64,000 nt of DNA from Gammaproteobacteria bacterium (GCA_018823025.1 JAHJJI010000140.1:1-64000); one strand, 5' to 3'; positions 9,449 to 19,108 are shown, numbered from the stretch's first letter. The notes: generated by a model from the sequence alone, not told the origin. A program made the numbers and translations.

Positions 9449-10672
9449 ATGCATTGGATCAAGCACAGCATTCGCAATAAACTTTTTATGATTTCAGGAA
9501 CCGGCACGGTGTTGCTGATCGCCGCAGCGCTATTCGGCCTGTGGATGGCCTGGGGTAATATTCAACTAATTGAAAACAAAGAAGCCATAGAAAGCGCCCA
9601 GAACGGCATCCTCATTAGCCTCGGTTTGATGGCAGTAGCAATAATCATGGCGTTCCTTGCCTTTCTGGTGCTGGTGAACAAATACATTGTCACTCCCGCC
9701 AACCAACTGGTTCATGACTTGAAGAAGCTGGCAGATGGCGATTTCACAGCGACTATTTCGCACCCTACCGATGACGAGATCGGGCAAATCGCAGTCAGCG
9801 CAGAGCAACTCCGCAACAATCTCGGCGGCATGATCACTCGCATTACCGAACTCATGAATGAAAGTTACAGCGCCGCCACCCGGCTTTCTTCCTCGGCAAG
9901 CCAGATCGCTTCCCGTTCGAACGAGCAAAGCGAGGCAGCCTCGGCCACAGCGGCTACAGTCGAAGAGATGGCTGTCAGCATCGCTTCCGTGGCGGAAAAT
10001 ACCGACCATGTAAACCAGATTTCCCGGCAAGGGCTGGAGCATATTGAAAAAGGAAACGAATCGCTGTCCGAATTGATTGGGGAAATTTCCACCGTCGAAT
10101 CATCCGTGGAAGCCATCGCCGAATCGGTATCCGAATTCGTTCACAGCACCGAGGCCATCACCAACATGACACGACAGGTCAAGGATATTGCCGAACAGAC
10201 CAACCTGCTCGCGCTCAACGCAGCCATCGAGGCAGCCCGCGCCGGCGAGCAGGGCCGCGGCTTTGCCGTGGTGGCCGATGAGGTGCGCAAACTGGCGGAA
10301 AAATCGGCGCAATCCGCAAGCCAGATCGACCAGGTCACCATGACGCTCAGTGCGCAATCCGCCACCGTGGAAAAAGCGATCCAGGATGGGAAAAAATCCT
10401 TGCAAACCAGCCAGGATTACCTGGAGAACGTAGCCATCGTTCTGAGCGACGCCAATCAATCCATATCAGAGAGCACGGAAGGCATCAGCAACATAGCCAT
10501 GTCAGTGAACCAACAAAAGGCGGCCAGCCACGACATTGCCCAACATATCGAGAAAATCGCTCAAATGGCCGAAGAAAACATGGCTGCCACCCAGGAAAAC
10601 ACTGCTGCTGCCCAGCGTATGGAGCAACTGGCTATCGCGGCGCAGGAAATGGCGAAACGCTTCAGGGTGTAA
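9449..10672 (+). CDS. Methyl-accepting chemotaxis protein with minimal periplasmic region
   Basis: A 407-residue chemoreceptor. Two transmembrane segments (about 10-33 and 50-74) enclose only some 18-20 residues, so there is no folded periplasmic ligand domain. A HAMP domain follows, then the cytoplasmic signalling coiled coil with the conserved hairpin tip [19 protein letters not shown] and [13 protein letters not shown]. It should form dimers, bind CheA/CheW and control flagella or another Che output. With no sensor domain it may respond to membrane state, energy level or a partner protein. A ribosome-binding site (AGGAG) precedes the ATG. It lies between thyA and folA in the same direction. 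Confidence 0.93.
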   Translation: MHWIKHSIRNKLFMISGTGTVLLIAAALFGLWMAWGNIQLIENKEAIESAQNGILISLGLMAVAIIMAFLAFLVLVNKYIVTPANQLVHDLKKLADGDFTATISHPTDDEIGQIAVSAEQLRNNLGGMITRITELMNESYSAATRLSSSASQIASRSNEQSEAASATAATVEEMAVSIASVAENTDHVNQISRQGLEHIEKGNESLSELIGEISTVESSVEAIAESVSEFVHSTEAITNMTRQVKDIAEQTNLLALNAAIEAARAGEQGRGFAVVADEVRKLAEKSAQSASQIDQVTMTLSAQSATVEKAIQDGKKSLQTSQDYLENVAIVLSDANQSISESTEGISNIAMSVNQQKAASHDIAQHIEKIAQMAEENMAATQENTAAAQRMEQLAIAAQEMAKRFRV

Positions 10673-10685
10673 CGTTGGCGAGAAC

Positions 10686-11177
10686 ATGGGGCATCCACGC
10701 ATTTCCATCATCGCTGCAATGGCGAGAAACCGGGTCATCGGCATAGGCAACACCCTGCCTTGGCGCCTGCCTGAAGATCTGAAGCATTTCAAAGCCCTTA
10801 CCCTCGGCCATCACATCCTGATGGGACGAAAAACCTACGAATCGCTAGGCAGACCACTTCCCGGTCGCACCAGCGTCGTCATCACCCGTTCGCAGAATTT
10901 GCAGGTGCCCGGCTGCATCGTGGCGAATTCTATTTCGGAGGCTATCGCCGCCTGCAATAACGATGACGAAATTTTTTTCATCGGCGGCGAAAATCTTTAC
11001 CGCCAGGCGCTGGATGTTGCCGATCGGATTTACCTCACTGAAATCAAGGCGGATTTTTCGGGGGATGCGTGGTTCCCCGAGTTCGACACGAACCTGTGGC
11101 AGGAAGCAGAAAGCAAAGCCTGCAAATCCGAAACCGGGCTGGAATGCGATTTTTTGATCTATGATAAAAAACCTTAA
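10686..11177 (+). CDS. folA: Dihydrofolate reductase
   Basis: FolA reduces dihydrofolate to tetrahydrofolate with NADPH, regenerating the cofactor used by ThyA. The 163-residue protein shows ISIIAAMARNRVIGIGNTLPW, the substrate-binding PEDLKHFKALT, and GRKTYESLGRPLPGR for NADPH. The track start (10536) is inside the chemoreceptor gene; the ATG at 10686 gives family length. It begins 13 bases after the chemoreceptor stop. Confidence 0.96.
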   Translation: MGHPRISIIAAMARNRVIGIGNTLPWRLPEDLKHFKALTLGHHILMGRKTYESLGRPLPGRTSVVITRSQNLQVPGCIVANSISEAIAACNNDDEIFFIGGENLYRQALDVADRIYLTEIKADFSGDAWFPEFDTNLWQEAESKACKSETGLECDFLIYDKKP

Positions 11178-11193
11178 CACTTAAGGATAAAGT

Positions 11194-12012
11194 ATGAAAT
11201 TTTTCCGCCCATTGTTTGTGTTCCTGTTACTGCAAATTCCCCTGAGCGCCATCGCCGCCGGACAGGCCGAACTCACCTGGTATGGCCATGCCGCCTTCAA
11301 ACTCACCACCCCTACCGGCAAGGTATTACTGATCGACCCCTGGCTCACCAACCCGGCCAACCAGAATGGCAAGGATGATCTGGCGAAGCTGGAAAAGGCC
11401 GACTTGATCCTGATCACTCACGGCCACTTCGACCATGTCGGCAACAGCGCGGAAATCGCCAGAAAGACCGGCGCCAGGCTGGTCAGCACCTTCGACCTGG
11501 GCAAGGCGATCGCCCAGTACGGCGGTTACCCGGAAAAGCAGATGGGTTTCGACACCATGGGCAACTTCGGCGGCGAGCTAACGCTACTCGATGGCGAGGT
11601 GAAAATCGCTTTCATCCCGGCCATTCATAGCTCCACGGTGATGGCACCCGACGGCAGCGCCGACAAAGACATCCACGACGGCGGCAACCCTGGCGGCTTC
11701 CTGGTTACGGTAAAAAATGGCCCGTCTATCTACCACACCGGCGACACCGACGTATTCAACGATATGACCCTGATTCGTCAATTCGGCAAAGTGGACGTGA
11801 TGCTCGCCTGCATCGGCGGCCATTTTACCATGGGGCCTGAGCGCGCTGCGGAAGCCGTCCGGCTGGTCAAACCGGGCATGGTCATACCGATGCATTTCGG
11901 CACCTTCCCGGTGCTGGATGGAACAGTGGGGAACTTTGCCAAAGCGTTGAAGAAGCTGGGTGGCAAGTCCAGGCTGCATGAAATGAAAGTGGGCGAGACA
12001 CTCAAGTTCTGA
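11194..12012 (+). CDS. Exported metal-dependent hydrolase, beta-lactamase fold (UPF0173-like)
   Basis: A 272-residue metallo-beta-lactamase-fold protein resembling the UPF0173 hydrolases. The metal motif THGHFDHVG and the second ligand set (AIHSS, HTGDTDV, PMHFG) are present. Unlike most UPF0173 members it begins with a signal peptide (FVFLLLQIPLSAIAAG), so it likely acts in the periplasm. The substrate is unknown. It starts 16 bases after folA and ends at a strong hairpin terminator shared with the convergent decarboxylase gene. Confidence 0.88.
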   Translation: MKFFRPLFVFLLLQIPLSAIAAGQAELTWYGHAAFKLTTPTGKVLLIDPWLTNPANQNGKDDLAKLEKADLILITHGHFDHVGNSAEIARKTGARLVSTFDLGKAIAQYGGYPEKQMGFDTMGNFGGELTLLDGEVKIAFIPAIHSSTVMAPDGSADKDIHDGGNPGGFLVTVKNGPSIYHTGDTDVFNDMTLIRQFGKVDVMLACIGGHFTMGPERAAEAVRLVKPGMVIPMHFGTFPVLDGTVGNFAKALKKLGGKSRLHEMKVGETLKF

Positions 12013-12024
12013 GGCATATCCTCC

Positions 12025-12063
12025 CAATGAAAAACGGGCGCCAAGAGCGCCCGTTTTTCATTG
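12025..12063. terminator. Bidirectional rho-independent terminator
   Basis: A perfect 17-bp inverted repeat (arms 12025-12041 and 12047-12063, five-base loop) with the core AACGGGCGC/GCGCCCGTT flanked by A- and T-runs on either side. It lies between the stops of two convergent genes and should end transcription in both directions. Confidence 0.92.
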
Positions 12064-12075
12064 GTGCAGCCTGCG

Positions 12076-14322
12076 CTAAAGAGCCTTCACACAATCCACA
12101 TAATAGCGTGACTTCCCATTCAGTTCCTCCTTCACCAGACCGTGTATGTCGGTCTCGAAGCCAGGAAATTTCTCGTTGAATTCACGGGCGAATTTCAAAT
12201 AACGAACGATGGTTTCATTGAAGCGTTCGCCGGGGATCAGCAAGGGAATACCGGGTGGGTAGGGGGTCAGCAACACGCTGGTCACGCGCCCGGCCAAGTC
12301 GTCGATCTCGACCCGGTCGATCTCCCTGTGTGCCATGCGGGCAAAGGCATCGGTCGGCTTCATCGCCGGCACCATGTCGGACAGATACATCTCGGTAGTC
12401 AGACGCGCCACGTCGTTGGCCTTGTAGATGCCATGGATGCTATCGCTCAGTTCCCTCAGCCCCATCCGCTCGTAGCGCGGATTCTTGGCGACGAATTCGG
12501 GCAGCGCACGCCACAGAGGCTGGTTGCGGTCGTAGTCATCCTTGAACTGCTGCAGCGCGGTCAGCATGGTGTTCCAGCGGCCCTTGGTAATGCCGATGGT
12601 GAACATGATGAAAAAGGAGTAAAGGCTGGTCTTTTCCACGATCACGCCGTGCTCTGCCAGGTACTTGGTGACAATGGCCGCGGGGATCCCTGTGTCGGCA
12701 AAATCTCCGTCCACATCCAGTCCTGGCGTGATGACGGTGGATTTGATCGGGTCCAGCATGTTGAATCCCGACACGAGGTTGCCGAAGCCGTGCCAGCGGT
12801 CGCCCTGGCGCAGCATCCAGTCGTCGCGCTCGCCAATGCCTTCCTCGGCGAGATGCTCCGGTCCCCAAACCTTGAACCACCAGGAATCACCAAACTCCGC
12901 ATCCACCTTGCGCATGGCACGGCGGAAATCCAGGGCCTCGAGGATCGATTCCTCCACCAGCGAGGTGCCACCGGGCGGTTCCATCATCGCCGCCGCCACA
13001 TCGCAGGATGCGATGATGGCGTATTGCGGACTGGTGGAACTGTGCATCAGGTAGGCCTCGTTGAACACGTCGCGATCCAGCTTGCGCGCCTCGGAATCCT
13101 GAATCAGAATCTGAGATGCCTGGGACAGTCCCGCCAGCATCTTGTGGGTGGACTGGGTGGCAAAGATCATCGAGTCCTTGCAGCGCGGCCTATCCTTGCC
13201 GATGGCGTGCATGCCCTGATAGAAATCGTGGAAGGTGGCATGTGGCAGCCATGCCTCGTCAAAATGCAGAGTATCGATCTCCCCGTCCAGCATTTCCTTG
13301 AGGGTTTCCACATTGTAGAGAATCCCATCATAGGTGCTCTGGGTGAGTGTTAGCACCCGTGGCTTGGTTTTTACCCCACGCGCGAAAGGATTGGCCTCAA
13401 TCTTCTTGCGAATGTTCTCCGGCTTGAATTCTTCCAGAGGAATCGGCCCGATAATGCCGTAATGGTTGCGGGTAGGGGTAAGAAAAACCGGCACCGCACC
13501 CGTCATGATAATCGCGTGCAATATCGATTTATGGCAGTTGCGATCCACCACTACCACATCCCCCGGCGCAACCGTGGAATGCCATACCATCTTATTGGAA
13601 GTGGAAGTACCGTTGGTAACGAAAAACAGGTGGTCCGCATTGAAAATGCGCGCAGCGTTACGCTCGCTGGCCGCAACCGGGCCAGTATGGTCAAGCAGTT
13701 GGCCGAGTTCGTCCACCGCATTGCACACGTCTGCGCGCAGCAAATTCTCGCCGAAGAACTGGTGGAACATCTGTCCCACCGGACTCTTGAGAAAGGCAAC
13801 GCCGCCTGAATGACCCGGGCAGTGCCAGGAGTAGGAACCGTCGGCGGCATAATGAGTCAGCGCCCGGAAAAAAGGCGGCGCCAGGGAGTCCAGATAGTCC
13901 TTTGCTTCCCGCACCACATAGCGCGCGATGAACTCAGGCGTATCCTCGAACATATGAATAAAGCCGTGCAACTCCTTCAGCACGTCGTTGGGGATATGGC
14001 GCGAAGTACGGGTCTCGCCGTACAGAAAAATAGGGATATCTGCATTTCGGCGGCGGATTTCCACCACAAAGGCACGAATCTGCTCAACCGCCTGCTCCGC
14101 CAGTTCTGGCGTGGAGAACTCTTCATCGTCGATCGAAAGAATAAACGTCGAGGCGCGGCTCTGCTGCTGCGCAAAGGAAGTCAGGTCACCGTAACTGGTA
14201 GCACCCAACACTTCCAAGCCTTCTTCCTCAATCGCCTTGACCAGCACACGCACGCCAATACCGCTCGCATTCTCGGAACGGAAATCTTCATCGATGATGA
14301 CTACGGGGAAACGGAATCGCAT
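12076..14322 (-). CDS. Orn/Lys/Arg decarboxylase, PLP-dependent (fold type I)
   Basis: A 748-residue amino-acid decarboxylase with the wing/N-terminal receiver-like domain (about 1-130), the PLP-binding core and the C-terminal domain of the OKR family. The PLP lysine is in ATQSTHKMLAGLSQASQI and the core has HFDEAW. It would make a polyamine (agmatine, cadaverine or putrescine) in the cytoplasm. The STHK form is nearer to the arginine/lysine enzymes than to ornithine decarboxylase, but substrate cannot be fixed from sequence. It is downstream of mrp and dcd. Its apparent ribosome-binding AGGA lies inside a heptamer repeat array that fills the spacer to dcd. Confidence 0.88.
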   Translation of the reverse strand: MRFRFPVVIIDEDFRSENASGIGVRVLVKAIEEEGLEVLGATSYGDLTSFAQQQSRASTFILSIDDEEFSTPELAEQAVEQIRAFVVEIRRRNADIPIFLYGETRTSRHIPNDVLKELHGFIHMFEDTPEFIARYVVREAKDYLDSLAPPFFRALTHYAADGSYSWHCPGHSGGVAFLKSPVGQMFHQFFGENLLRADVCNAVDELGQLLDHTGPVAASERNAARIFNADHLFFVTNGTSTSNKMVWHSTVAPGDVVVVDRNCHKSILHAIIMTGAVPVFLTPTRNHYGIIGPIPLEEFKPENIRKKIEANPFARGVKTKPRVLTLTQSTYDGILYNVETLKEMLDGEIDTLHFDEAWLPHATFHDFYQGMHAIGKDRPRCKDSMIFATQSTHKMLAGLSQASQILIQDSEARKLDRDVFNEAYLMHSSTSPQYAIIASCDVAAAMMEPPGGTSLVEESILEALDFRRAMRKVDAEFGDSWWFKVWGPEHLAEEGIGERDDWMLRQGDRWHGFGNLVSGFNMLDPIKSTVITPGLDVDGDFADTGIPAAIVTKYLAEHGVIVEKTSLYSFFIMFTIGITKGRWNTMLTALQQFKDDYDRNQPLWRALPEFVAKNPRYERMGLRELSDSIHGIYKANDVARLTTEMYLSDMVPAMKPTDAFARMAHREIDRVEIDDLAGRVTSVLLTPYPPGIPLLIPGERFNETIVRYLKFAREFNEKFPGFETDIHGLVKEELNGKSRYYVDCVKAL

Positions 14323-14330
14323 GGATATTT

Positions 14331-14405
14331 AGTCCTGAGTGCTGAGTGCCAAGTCCTGAGTGAGCGTGCTTTTTACTCAGCACTCATAACTCAGGACTCA
14401 GTACT
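14331..14405. repeat. Heptamer repeat array A (AGTNCTG units, then inverted ACTCAGN units)
   Basis: Five tandem 7-base units of the type AGTCCTG/AGTGCTG occupy 14331-14365, followed by a nine-base spacer ending in a T-run and then four units of the complementary type ACTCAGC/ACTCAGG. The two halves can pair into a long imperfect hairpin. The array fills the whole spacer between the dcd stop codon and the decarboxylase start, and one unit supplies the AGGA before the decarboxylase ATG. Confidence 0.85.
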
Positions 14406-14970
14406 AGATTTTAGGTAACGTTACACCGTGCTGGCCCTGATACTTTCCGCCACGGTCCTTGTATGAGGTTTCGCAAACCTCGTCCGACTCAAAAAACAGC
14501 ACCTGGGCCACGCCCTCATTGGCGTAAATCTTGGCGGGCAGCGGCGTGGTATTAGAAAATTCCAGGGTCACGTAACCTTCCCATTCAGGCTCGAATGGCG
14601 TCACGTTGACGATGATGCCGCACCGCGCATAGGTGGACTTGCCCAAACAGATCGTCAGCACGCTACGCGGAATGCGGAAATACTCGAGGGTGCGCGCGAG
14701 AACAAATGAATTGGGCGGGATAATGCAGACATCGCTTTTGACGTCGACGAAAGAATTGGGGTCGAAATTCTTGGGATCGACGATAGTGGAGTTGATGTTG
14801 GTGAATAGCTTGAATTCATCCGAGCAGCGAATATCGTAACCATAGCTGGAAGTGCCGTAAGAGACGATTTTTTTCCCGTCAACGCTCCTCACCTGCCCCG
14901 GCTCGTAGGGTTCGATCATTCCGTGCTGTTCCGCCATGCGGCGAATCCACTTGTCCGACTTTATGCTCAT
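14404..14970 (-). CDS. dcd: dCTP deaminase
   Basis: Dcd deaminates dCTP to dUTP, the main source of dUMP for thymidylate synthase. The 188-residue protein has the dUTPase-like trimeric fold with [16 protein letters not shown], the catalytic stretch [23 protein letters not shown] and [18 protein letters not shown]. It lies between mrp and the decarboxylase, all on the minus strand. Both flanking spacers are made of 7-bp-period repeats. Confidence 0.96.
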   Translation of the reverse strand: MSIKSDKWIRRMAEQHGMIEPYEPGQVRSVDGKKIVSYGTSSYGYDIRCSDEFKLFTNINSTIVDPKNFDPNSFVDVKSDVCIIPPNSFVLARTLEYFRIPRSVLTICLGKSTYARCGIIVNVTPFEPEWEGYVTLEFSNTTPLPAKIYANEGVAQVLFFESDEVCETSYKDRGGKYQGQHGVTLPKI

Positions 14971-14974
14971 AAAT

Positions 14975-15058
14975 CCAGCCTTCAGCTATCAGCAGCCAGC
15001 CACCAGCTAAAGCGGCCAGCACGAGGCTGACCGCTAAAAACCGACTACTGACTGCTTA
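14975..15058. repeat. Heptamer repeat array B (YCAGCNN units)
   Basis: Five consecutive 7-base units of the form YCAGCNN run from 14975 to 15009, a sixth follows after a six-base interruption, and then units of the opposite sense containing GCTGAC / TACTGAC complete the spacer to the mrp stop codon. The unit sequence differs from array A but the 7-base period, the inverted second half and the location (directly before a minus-strand start codon, here dcd) are the same. Confidence 0.75.
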
Positions 15059-15060
15059 GG

Positions 15061-16155
15061 TTACGTATTTTGAATCACAATATTGGGGAAGCGTGCGCTG
15101 AAATCCTGCGCCTGCTCGGCCACTTTAACCGCCACGCGACGTGCAATTTCCTTGTAAATCTGGGAAACGCGGCCATCAGGGTCTGCTACCACCGGCGGGT
15201 TGCCTTCATCGGTTTGCTGACGGATATTGATATCCAGCGGTAACGCGCCGAGAAACTCGACATCGAAGTCCTTGCACATTTTCTCTCCGCCGCCGGTACC
15301 GAAAAGGCGCTCTTCATGGCCGCAGTTGGTGCAGATGTGCAGACTCATGTTTTCCACGATACCCAGGATAGGGATACCCACTTTTTCAAACATTTTCAAA
15401 CCCTTACGCGCATCGATCAGGGCCACATCCTGAGGCGTGGTCACGATCACGGAGCCGGTCACCGGCACGGTTTGCGCCAAAGTCAGCTGGATATCACCGG
15501 TCCCTGGCGGCAGATCCACAACAAGGTAATCCACGTCCTTCCAGTTGGTGTCATTCAGGAGTTGTCCCAGCGCCTGGGTTACCATCGGACCGCGCCACAC
15601 CATAGGCTGGTCTGGATCGATCAGGAAGCCGATAGACATGGCCTGCAGGCCGTGGCCATTCAGCGGCTCAAGTTTTTTGCCATCCGCGGATGGCTCAGGG
15701 CGGTCATCCTTGATGCCCAGCATCAAGGGCTGGGAAGGACCATAGATGTCCGCATCGAGAATGCCTACTCGCGCGCCTTCGGCAGCCAGTGCCAGCGCCA
15801 GGTTCACTGCAGTGGTGGACTTGCCTACGCCACCCTTGCCGGAAGCCACGGCGATGATGTTCTTGATGCCCGGAATCAGTTTGACACCGCGCTGCACGCT
15901 ATGCGAAACGATGTTGGAGGATACATTGACCGTCACACCACCGACACCGGCAATGCTCTTGACCTTGTCACTAACCAGGGTGCGGATGCTTTCGAACACG
16001 CTCTTACCCGGATAGCCGAGGACGATGTCGAGCGACACCTTGTCGCCGTCGATCTTGACGTTCTTGACCGACTTGGTACTGACAAAATCCTTCTTGGTAG
16101 TAGGATCGGTAATTTCCTTCAGTGCATCTTGCACCTGCTGTTCTGACACGGACAT
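15061..16155 (-). CDS. apbC: Mrp/ApbC/NBP35-type Fe-S cluster carrier ATPase
   Basis: A 364-residue P-loop ATPase that binds a bridging [4Fe-4S] cluster as a dimer and delivers it to target proteins. The N-terminal MIP18-like domain (about 1-90) is followed by the deviant Walker A ASGKGGVGKSTTAVNLA, DADIYGPSQP, and the cluster motif CTNCGHEE. The ATG at 16155 is preferred over the longer track start because AAGGAG lies seven bases before it. It diverges from metG, sharing a 136-base upstream region. Confidence 0.94.
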   Translation of the reverse strand: MSVSEQQVQDALKEITDPTTKKDFVSTKSVKNVKIDGDKVSLDIVLGYPGKSVFESIRTLVSDKVKSIAGVGGVTVNVSSNIVSHSVQRGVKLIPGIKNIIAVASGKGGVGKSTTAVNLALALAAEGARVGILDADIYGPSQPLMLGIKDDRPEPSADGKKLEPLNGHGLQAMSIGFLIDPDQPMVWRGPMVTQALGQLLNDTNWKDVDYLVVDLPPGTGDIQLTLAQTVPVTGSVIVTTPQDVALIDARKGLKMFEKVGIPILGIVENMSLHICTNCGHEERLFGTGGGEKMCKDFDVEFLGALPLDINIRQQTDEGNPPVVADPDGRVSQIYKEIARRVAVKVAEQAQDFSARFPNIVIQNT

Positions 16156-16291
16156 GCTTACTCCTTGAGTGTAACCATTTTTGCCCAATACCCATCAGGG
16201 CAAGAGGCAGAAAACGAAAGTTTAACGAATAATTGGGCTTGCTACCACGGTTTGTTACAATTGAGGTCTTTCAAGTTCCTGACAAACCGCA

Positions 16292-18406
16292 ATGAAACGC
16301 AAGATCCTGGTTACCAGCGCCCTACCCTACGCCAATGGCAGCATCCATCTTGGCCATCTGGTTGAATACATACAGACCGATATCTGGGTACGATTCCAGA
16401 AAATGCAAGGGCACGAATGTCATTACGTGTGCGCCGACGACACTCACGGCACCCCCATCATGCTGCGCGCGCAAGCCGAGGGCATCACCCCGGAAGCTCT
16501 GATCGAACGAGTCTGGCACGAACACAAGGCCGATTTCGACGGCTTCCACGTCGAATTCGACAATTATTACTCGACCAATTCCGACGAGAACCGGGAGCTG
16601 GCGCAGAATATCTACCGCTCCCTGCGCGACCAGGCCAAACTGATCACGACCAAAACCATCGAGCAGTACTACGATCCGGAAAAGGAAATGTTCCTGCCGG
16701 ACCGTTTCATCAAGGGCGAGTGCCCCAAGTGCCATGCTTTAGACCAGTACGGCGACTCCTGTGAAGTCTGCGGAGCCACCTACGCACCTACCGACCTGAT
16801 CAACCCGGTTTCGGCGGTATCCGGAGCAACGCCGGTGCGCAAGGAATCCGAGCACTACTTCTTCACGCTCGGCGCCTGTACTGATTTCCTGAAAGAGTGG
16901 ACCAACGCCGGCCATCTGCAACCGGAAGCCGCCAACAAGATGCAGGAATGGATAGGCGGCGGCCTGCAAAACTGGGATATTTCCCGCGACGCGCCCTACT
17001 TCGGCTTCGAGATTCCGGATGCGCCGGGCAAATATTTCTACGTCTGGCTCGACGCCCCGGTCGGCTATATGGCCAGCTTCAAGAATCTGTGCAATTCAAA
17101 GCAAGCGCCCTCTACCATCGCCCCCTCGCCCCTCCGGGGAGAGGGTTGGGGTGAGGGGAAAAGCCCCCCCGACTTCGACGCCTTCTGGAACGCAGAAAAA
17201 GCTGCGCAGGAAGGCACCGAGCTTTACCATTTTATCGGCAAGGACATCCTCTACTTCCACGCCCTGTTCTGGCCGGCGATGCTGGAGTTTTCCGGCCACC
17301 GCACGCCGACCGGGGTCTTCGCCCACGGCTTCCTCACTGTCAATGGCCAGAAGATGTCCAAGTCGCGCGGCACCTTCATTACCGCTGCCAGCTACCGCAA
17401 GTATCTCAACCCGGAACAGCTGCGCTACTATTTCGCCGCCAAGCTCAACAGCAGCATTGAGGACATCGACCTCAGCCTGGAAGACTTCACCGCCCGGGTG
17501 AACAGTGACCTGATCGGCAAATTCGTGAATATCGCCTCGCGCTCGGCCGGCTTCATCACCAAGCGCTTCGACGGCAAGCTCGGCGGCATGGGCGATCAGA
17601 CCCTGGCGCAACAGCTGCAGGGCGCCGCCAAGGCCATCGCTGCCCAGTATGAGGCGCGCGAATACGGCAAGGCCTTGCGCGACATCATGCGCCTGACCGA
17701 TCTCGCCAACCAGTATGTAGACGAAAACAAACCCTGGGAACTGGCCAAGCAGGAAGGAATGGAATCCCGGCTGCACGAAGCCTGCAGCGTCAGCCTCAAC
17801 CTGTTCCGCCTGCTCACCCTCTACCTCAAGCCGGTGCTGCCTAAGCTGGCAGCAGACGTGGAAGCCTTTTTCAACATCGCGCCGCTAACCTGGCAGGATG
17901 CGCAGACCCTGCTTCCAGTAGGCCACGCCATCAACCCCTACCAGCACCTGATGACCCGTATCGACCCGAAACAAGTGGAAGCCATGACCGAAGAAAACAA
18001 AGCCACCCTGGCTCCGGCAGCGGAGCACTCTCCTGCGCGCCATGCCGAGAAGCAAACACATGAAATCCAGCCGATCGCCGAAACCATCAGCATCGACGAT
18101 TTCATGAAGATCGACCTGCGCATCGCCAAAATCGTCAATGCCGAACATGTAGAAGGGGCCGACAAACTGCTGCAGCTGACGCTGGACATCGGCGAGGGGA
18201 AAACACGCAATGTATTCGCCGGCATCAAATCGGCCTATGCGCCGGAGAAGCTGATCGGCCGCCACACCGTGATGGTCGCCAATCTCGCGCCGCGCAAGAT
18301 GAAATTCGGTCTGTCGGAGGGCATGGTACTGGCCGCCAGCGGCGATGGCGGCCTGTACATTCTCAGTCCGGACGAGGGGGCCAAGCCGGGCATGCGGGTG
18401 AAATAA
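16292..18406 (+). CDS. metG: Methionyl-tRNA synthetase (with in-frame repeat insertion)
   Basis: MetG charges tRNA-Met. The 704-residue protein has HLGH in the Rossmann fold ([11 protein letters not shown]), the zinc knuckle [27 protein letters not shown], the anticodon-binding domain and a C-terminal tRNA-binding EMAP-like domain (about 595-704). E. coli MetG is 677 residues. Most of the excess is at about residues 270-290, where FKNLCN should lead directly into FDAFW but is interrupted by a segment containing [12 protein letters not shown]. This is the translation of a dispersed DNA repeat at 17121-17160. The frame stays open, so the enzyme is probably functional. Confidence 0.96.
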   Translation: MKRKILVTSALPYANGSIHLGHLVEYIQTDIWVRFQKMQGHECHYVCADDTHGTPIMLRAQAEGITPEALIERVWHEHKADFDGFHVEFDNYYSTNSDENRELAQNIYRSLRDQAKLITTKTIEQYYDPEKEMFLPDRFIKGECPKCHALDQYGDSCEVCGATYAPTDLINPVSAVSGATPVRKESEHYFFTLGACTDFLKEWTNAGHLQPEAANKMQEWIGGGLQNWDISRDAPYFGFEIPDAPGKYFYVWLDAPVGYMASFKNLCNSKQAPSTIAPSPLRGEGWGEGKSPPDFDAFWNAEKAAQEGTELYHFIGKDILYFHALFWPAMLEFSGHRTPTGVFAHGFLTVNGQKMSKSRGTFITAASYRKYLNPEQLRYYFAAKLNSSIEDIDLSLEDFTARVNSDLIGKFVNIASRSAGFITKRFDGKLGGMGDQTLAQQLQGAAKAIAAQYEAREYGKALRDIMRLTDLANQYVDENKPWELAKQEGMESRLHEACSVSLNLFRLLTLYLKPVLPKLAADVEAFFNIAPLTWQDAQTLLPVGHAINPYQHLMTRIDPKQVEAMTEENKATLAPAAEHSPARHAEKQTHEIQPIAETISIDDFMKIDLRIAKIVNAEHVEGADKLLQLTLDIGEGKTRNVFAGIKSAYAPEKLIGRHTVMVANLAPRKMKFGLSEGMVLAASGDGGLYILSPDEGAKPGMRVK
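17121..17160 (+). repeat. Dispersed GC-rich repeat inside metG (CCCTC...GGGGTGAGGGG type)
   Basis: A 40-base element with the form CCCCTCCGGGGAGAGGG followed by TTGGGGTGAGGGG, able to fold into a short hairpin. A variant copy lies at about 62824-62865 in an intergenic spacer. Within metG it is read in frame as [11 protein letters not shown]. Confidence 0.85.
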
Positions 18407-18432
18407 AAAAGGCGGCTCGAGCCGCCTTTTTT
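18405..18432. terminator. Bidirectional rho-independent terminator
   Basis: A perfect 28-base palindrome: A6-GGCGGCTC followed by its complement GAGCCGCC-T6. It starts inside the metG stop region and lies between metG and the convergent DsrE-like gene, so it can serve both. Confidence 0.93.
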
Positions 18433-18449
18433 ACGCCCCTTTTTTTCGA

Positions 18450-18902
18450 TCAGGGCTTCACGTAGGCGTAGTGGTATTGCGATTGCAGCTTGGAAAGTTC
18501 CGCCACGCCCGAGGGCACAATTTGAGCTTCCGGCAACACTGTCTTGGAATCAATCTTGCGACTGACCAGTGTGTTGTTGCATACATCGAACGTCACGCCT
18601 TTTTTCTTCAGATCCTGGACAGTGATATCGTAGGGGTTCCCCTTGTCATCTCTAGCGCCTTCAAGCAGGAAATCGACACCTTTTCCATGGGTGACAATAA
18701 CAATATGTGCTTGAGGATTGGCATCAAGATGGTTTTTGACGTTTCTCATCGCTGCGCCCGCCACTGTGGAATCGTTCATATGATAAACGACGTTCTCCGG
18801 AAACCCGGCCTCAGCCGACTTGCCTCCGGTTGAGGCACAACCCGCAAGACCAAACAAGCCAGATAGTGCGATCAGCAAGAACAAGTTACGCAAACGTACC
18901 AT
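18450..18902 (-). CDS. DsrE-like lipoprotein
   Basis: A 150-residue protein with a lipoprotein signal (LIALSGLFGLAGCAS) and a DsrE/DsrF-type domain: VVYHMNDS at the start of the fold, IVIVTHGKGVDFLL, GVTFDVCNNTL with a conserved Cys, and VPSGVAELSKLQSQYHYAYVKP. DsrE-fold proteins handle persulfide sulfur or act in sulfur relay, normally in the cytoplasm; this one is predicted to be exported and lipid-anchored. The ATG at 18902 has GAGGAG upstream, better than the track start. No operon partner is adjacent. Sulfur-related function is an inference from fold. Confidence 0.8.
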   Translation of the reverse strand: MVRLRNLFLLIALSGLFGLAGCASTGGKSAEAGFPENVVYHMNDSTVAGAAMRNVKNHLDANPQAHIVIVTHGKGVDFLLEGARDDKGNPYDITVQDLKKKGVTFDVCNNTLVSRKIDSKTVLPEAQIVPSGVAELSKLQSQYHYAYVKP

Positions 18903-19108
18903 TTTTGTCTCCTCGATAATTATTATGATTTGGCAAAAGCCCATAACTACGAAACTTCTACAGATTGCTTTTTAACTCTAGTACCGTAAATTACGGATGT
19001 ATATAGTACAAACGTACTCAATACACTGATTTTAATGCTTTTTTAGGATAACTGGATCTTGTTGGCCGGGTTGGCCAGACACCGGCAGATCAAAGGAAAC
19101 TTATATAG

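Noticed and set aside
12142-13353. 403-residue plus-strand ORF
   Set aside because: Antisense of the Orn/Lys/Arg decarboxylase.
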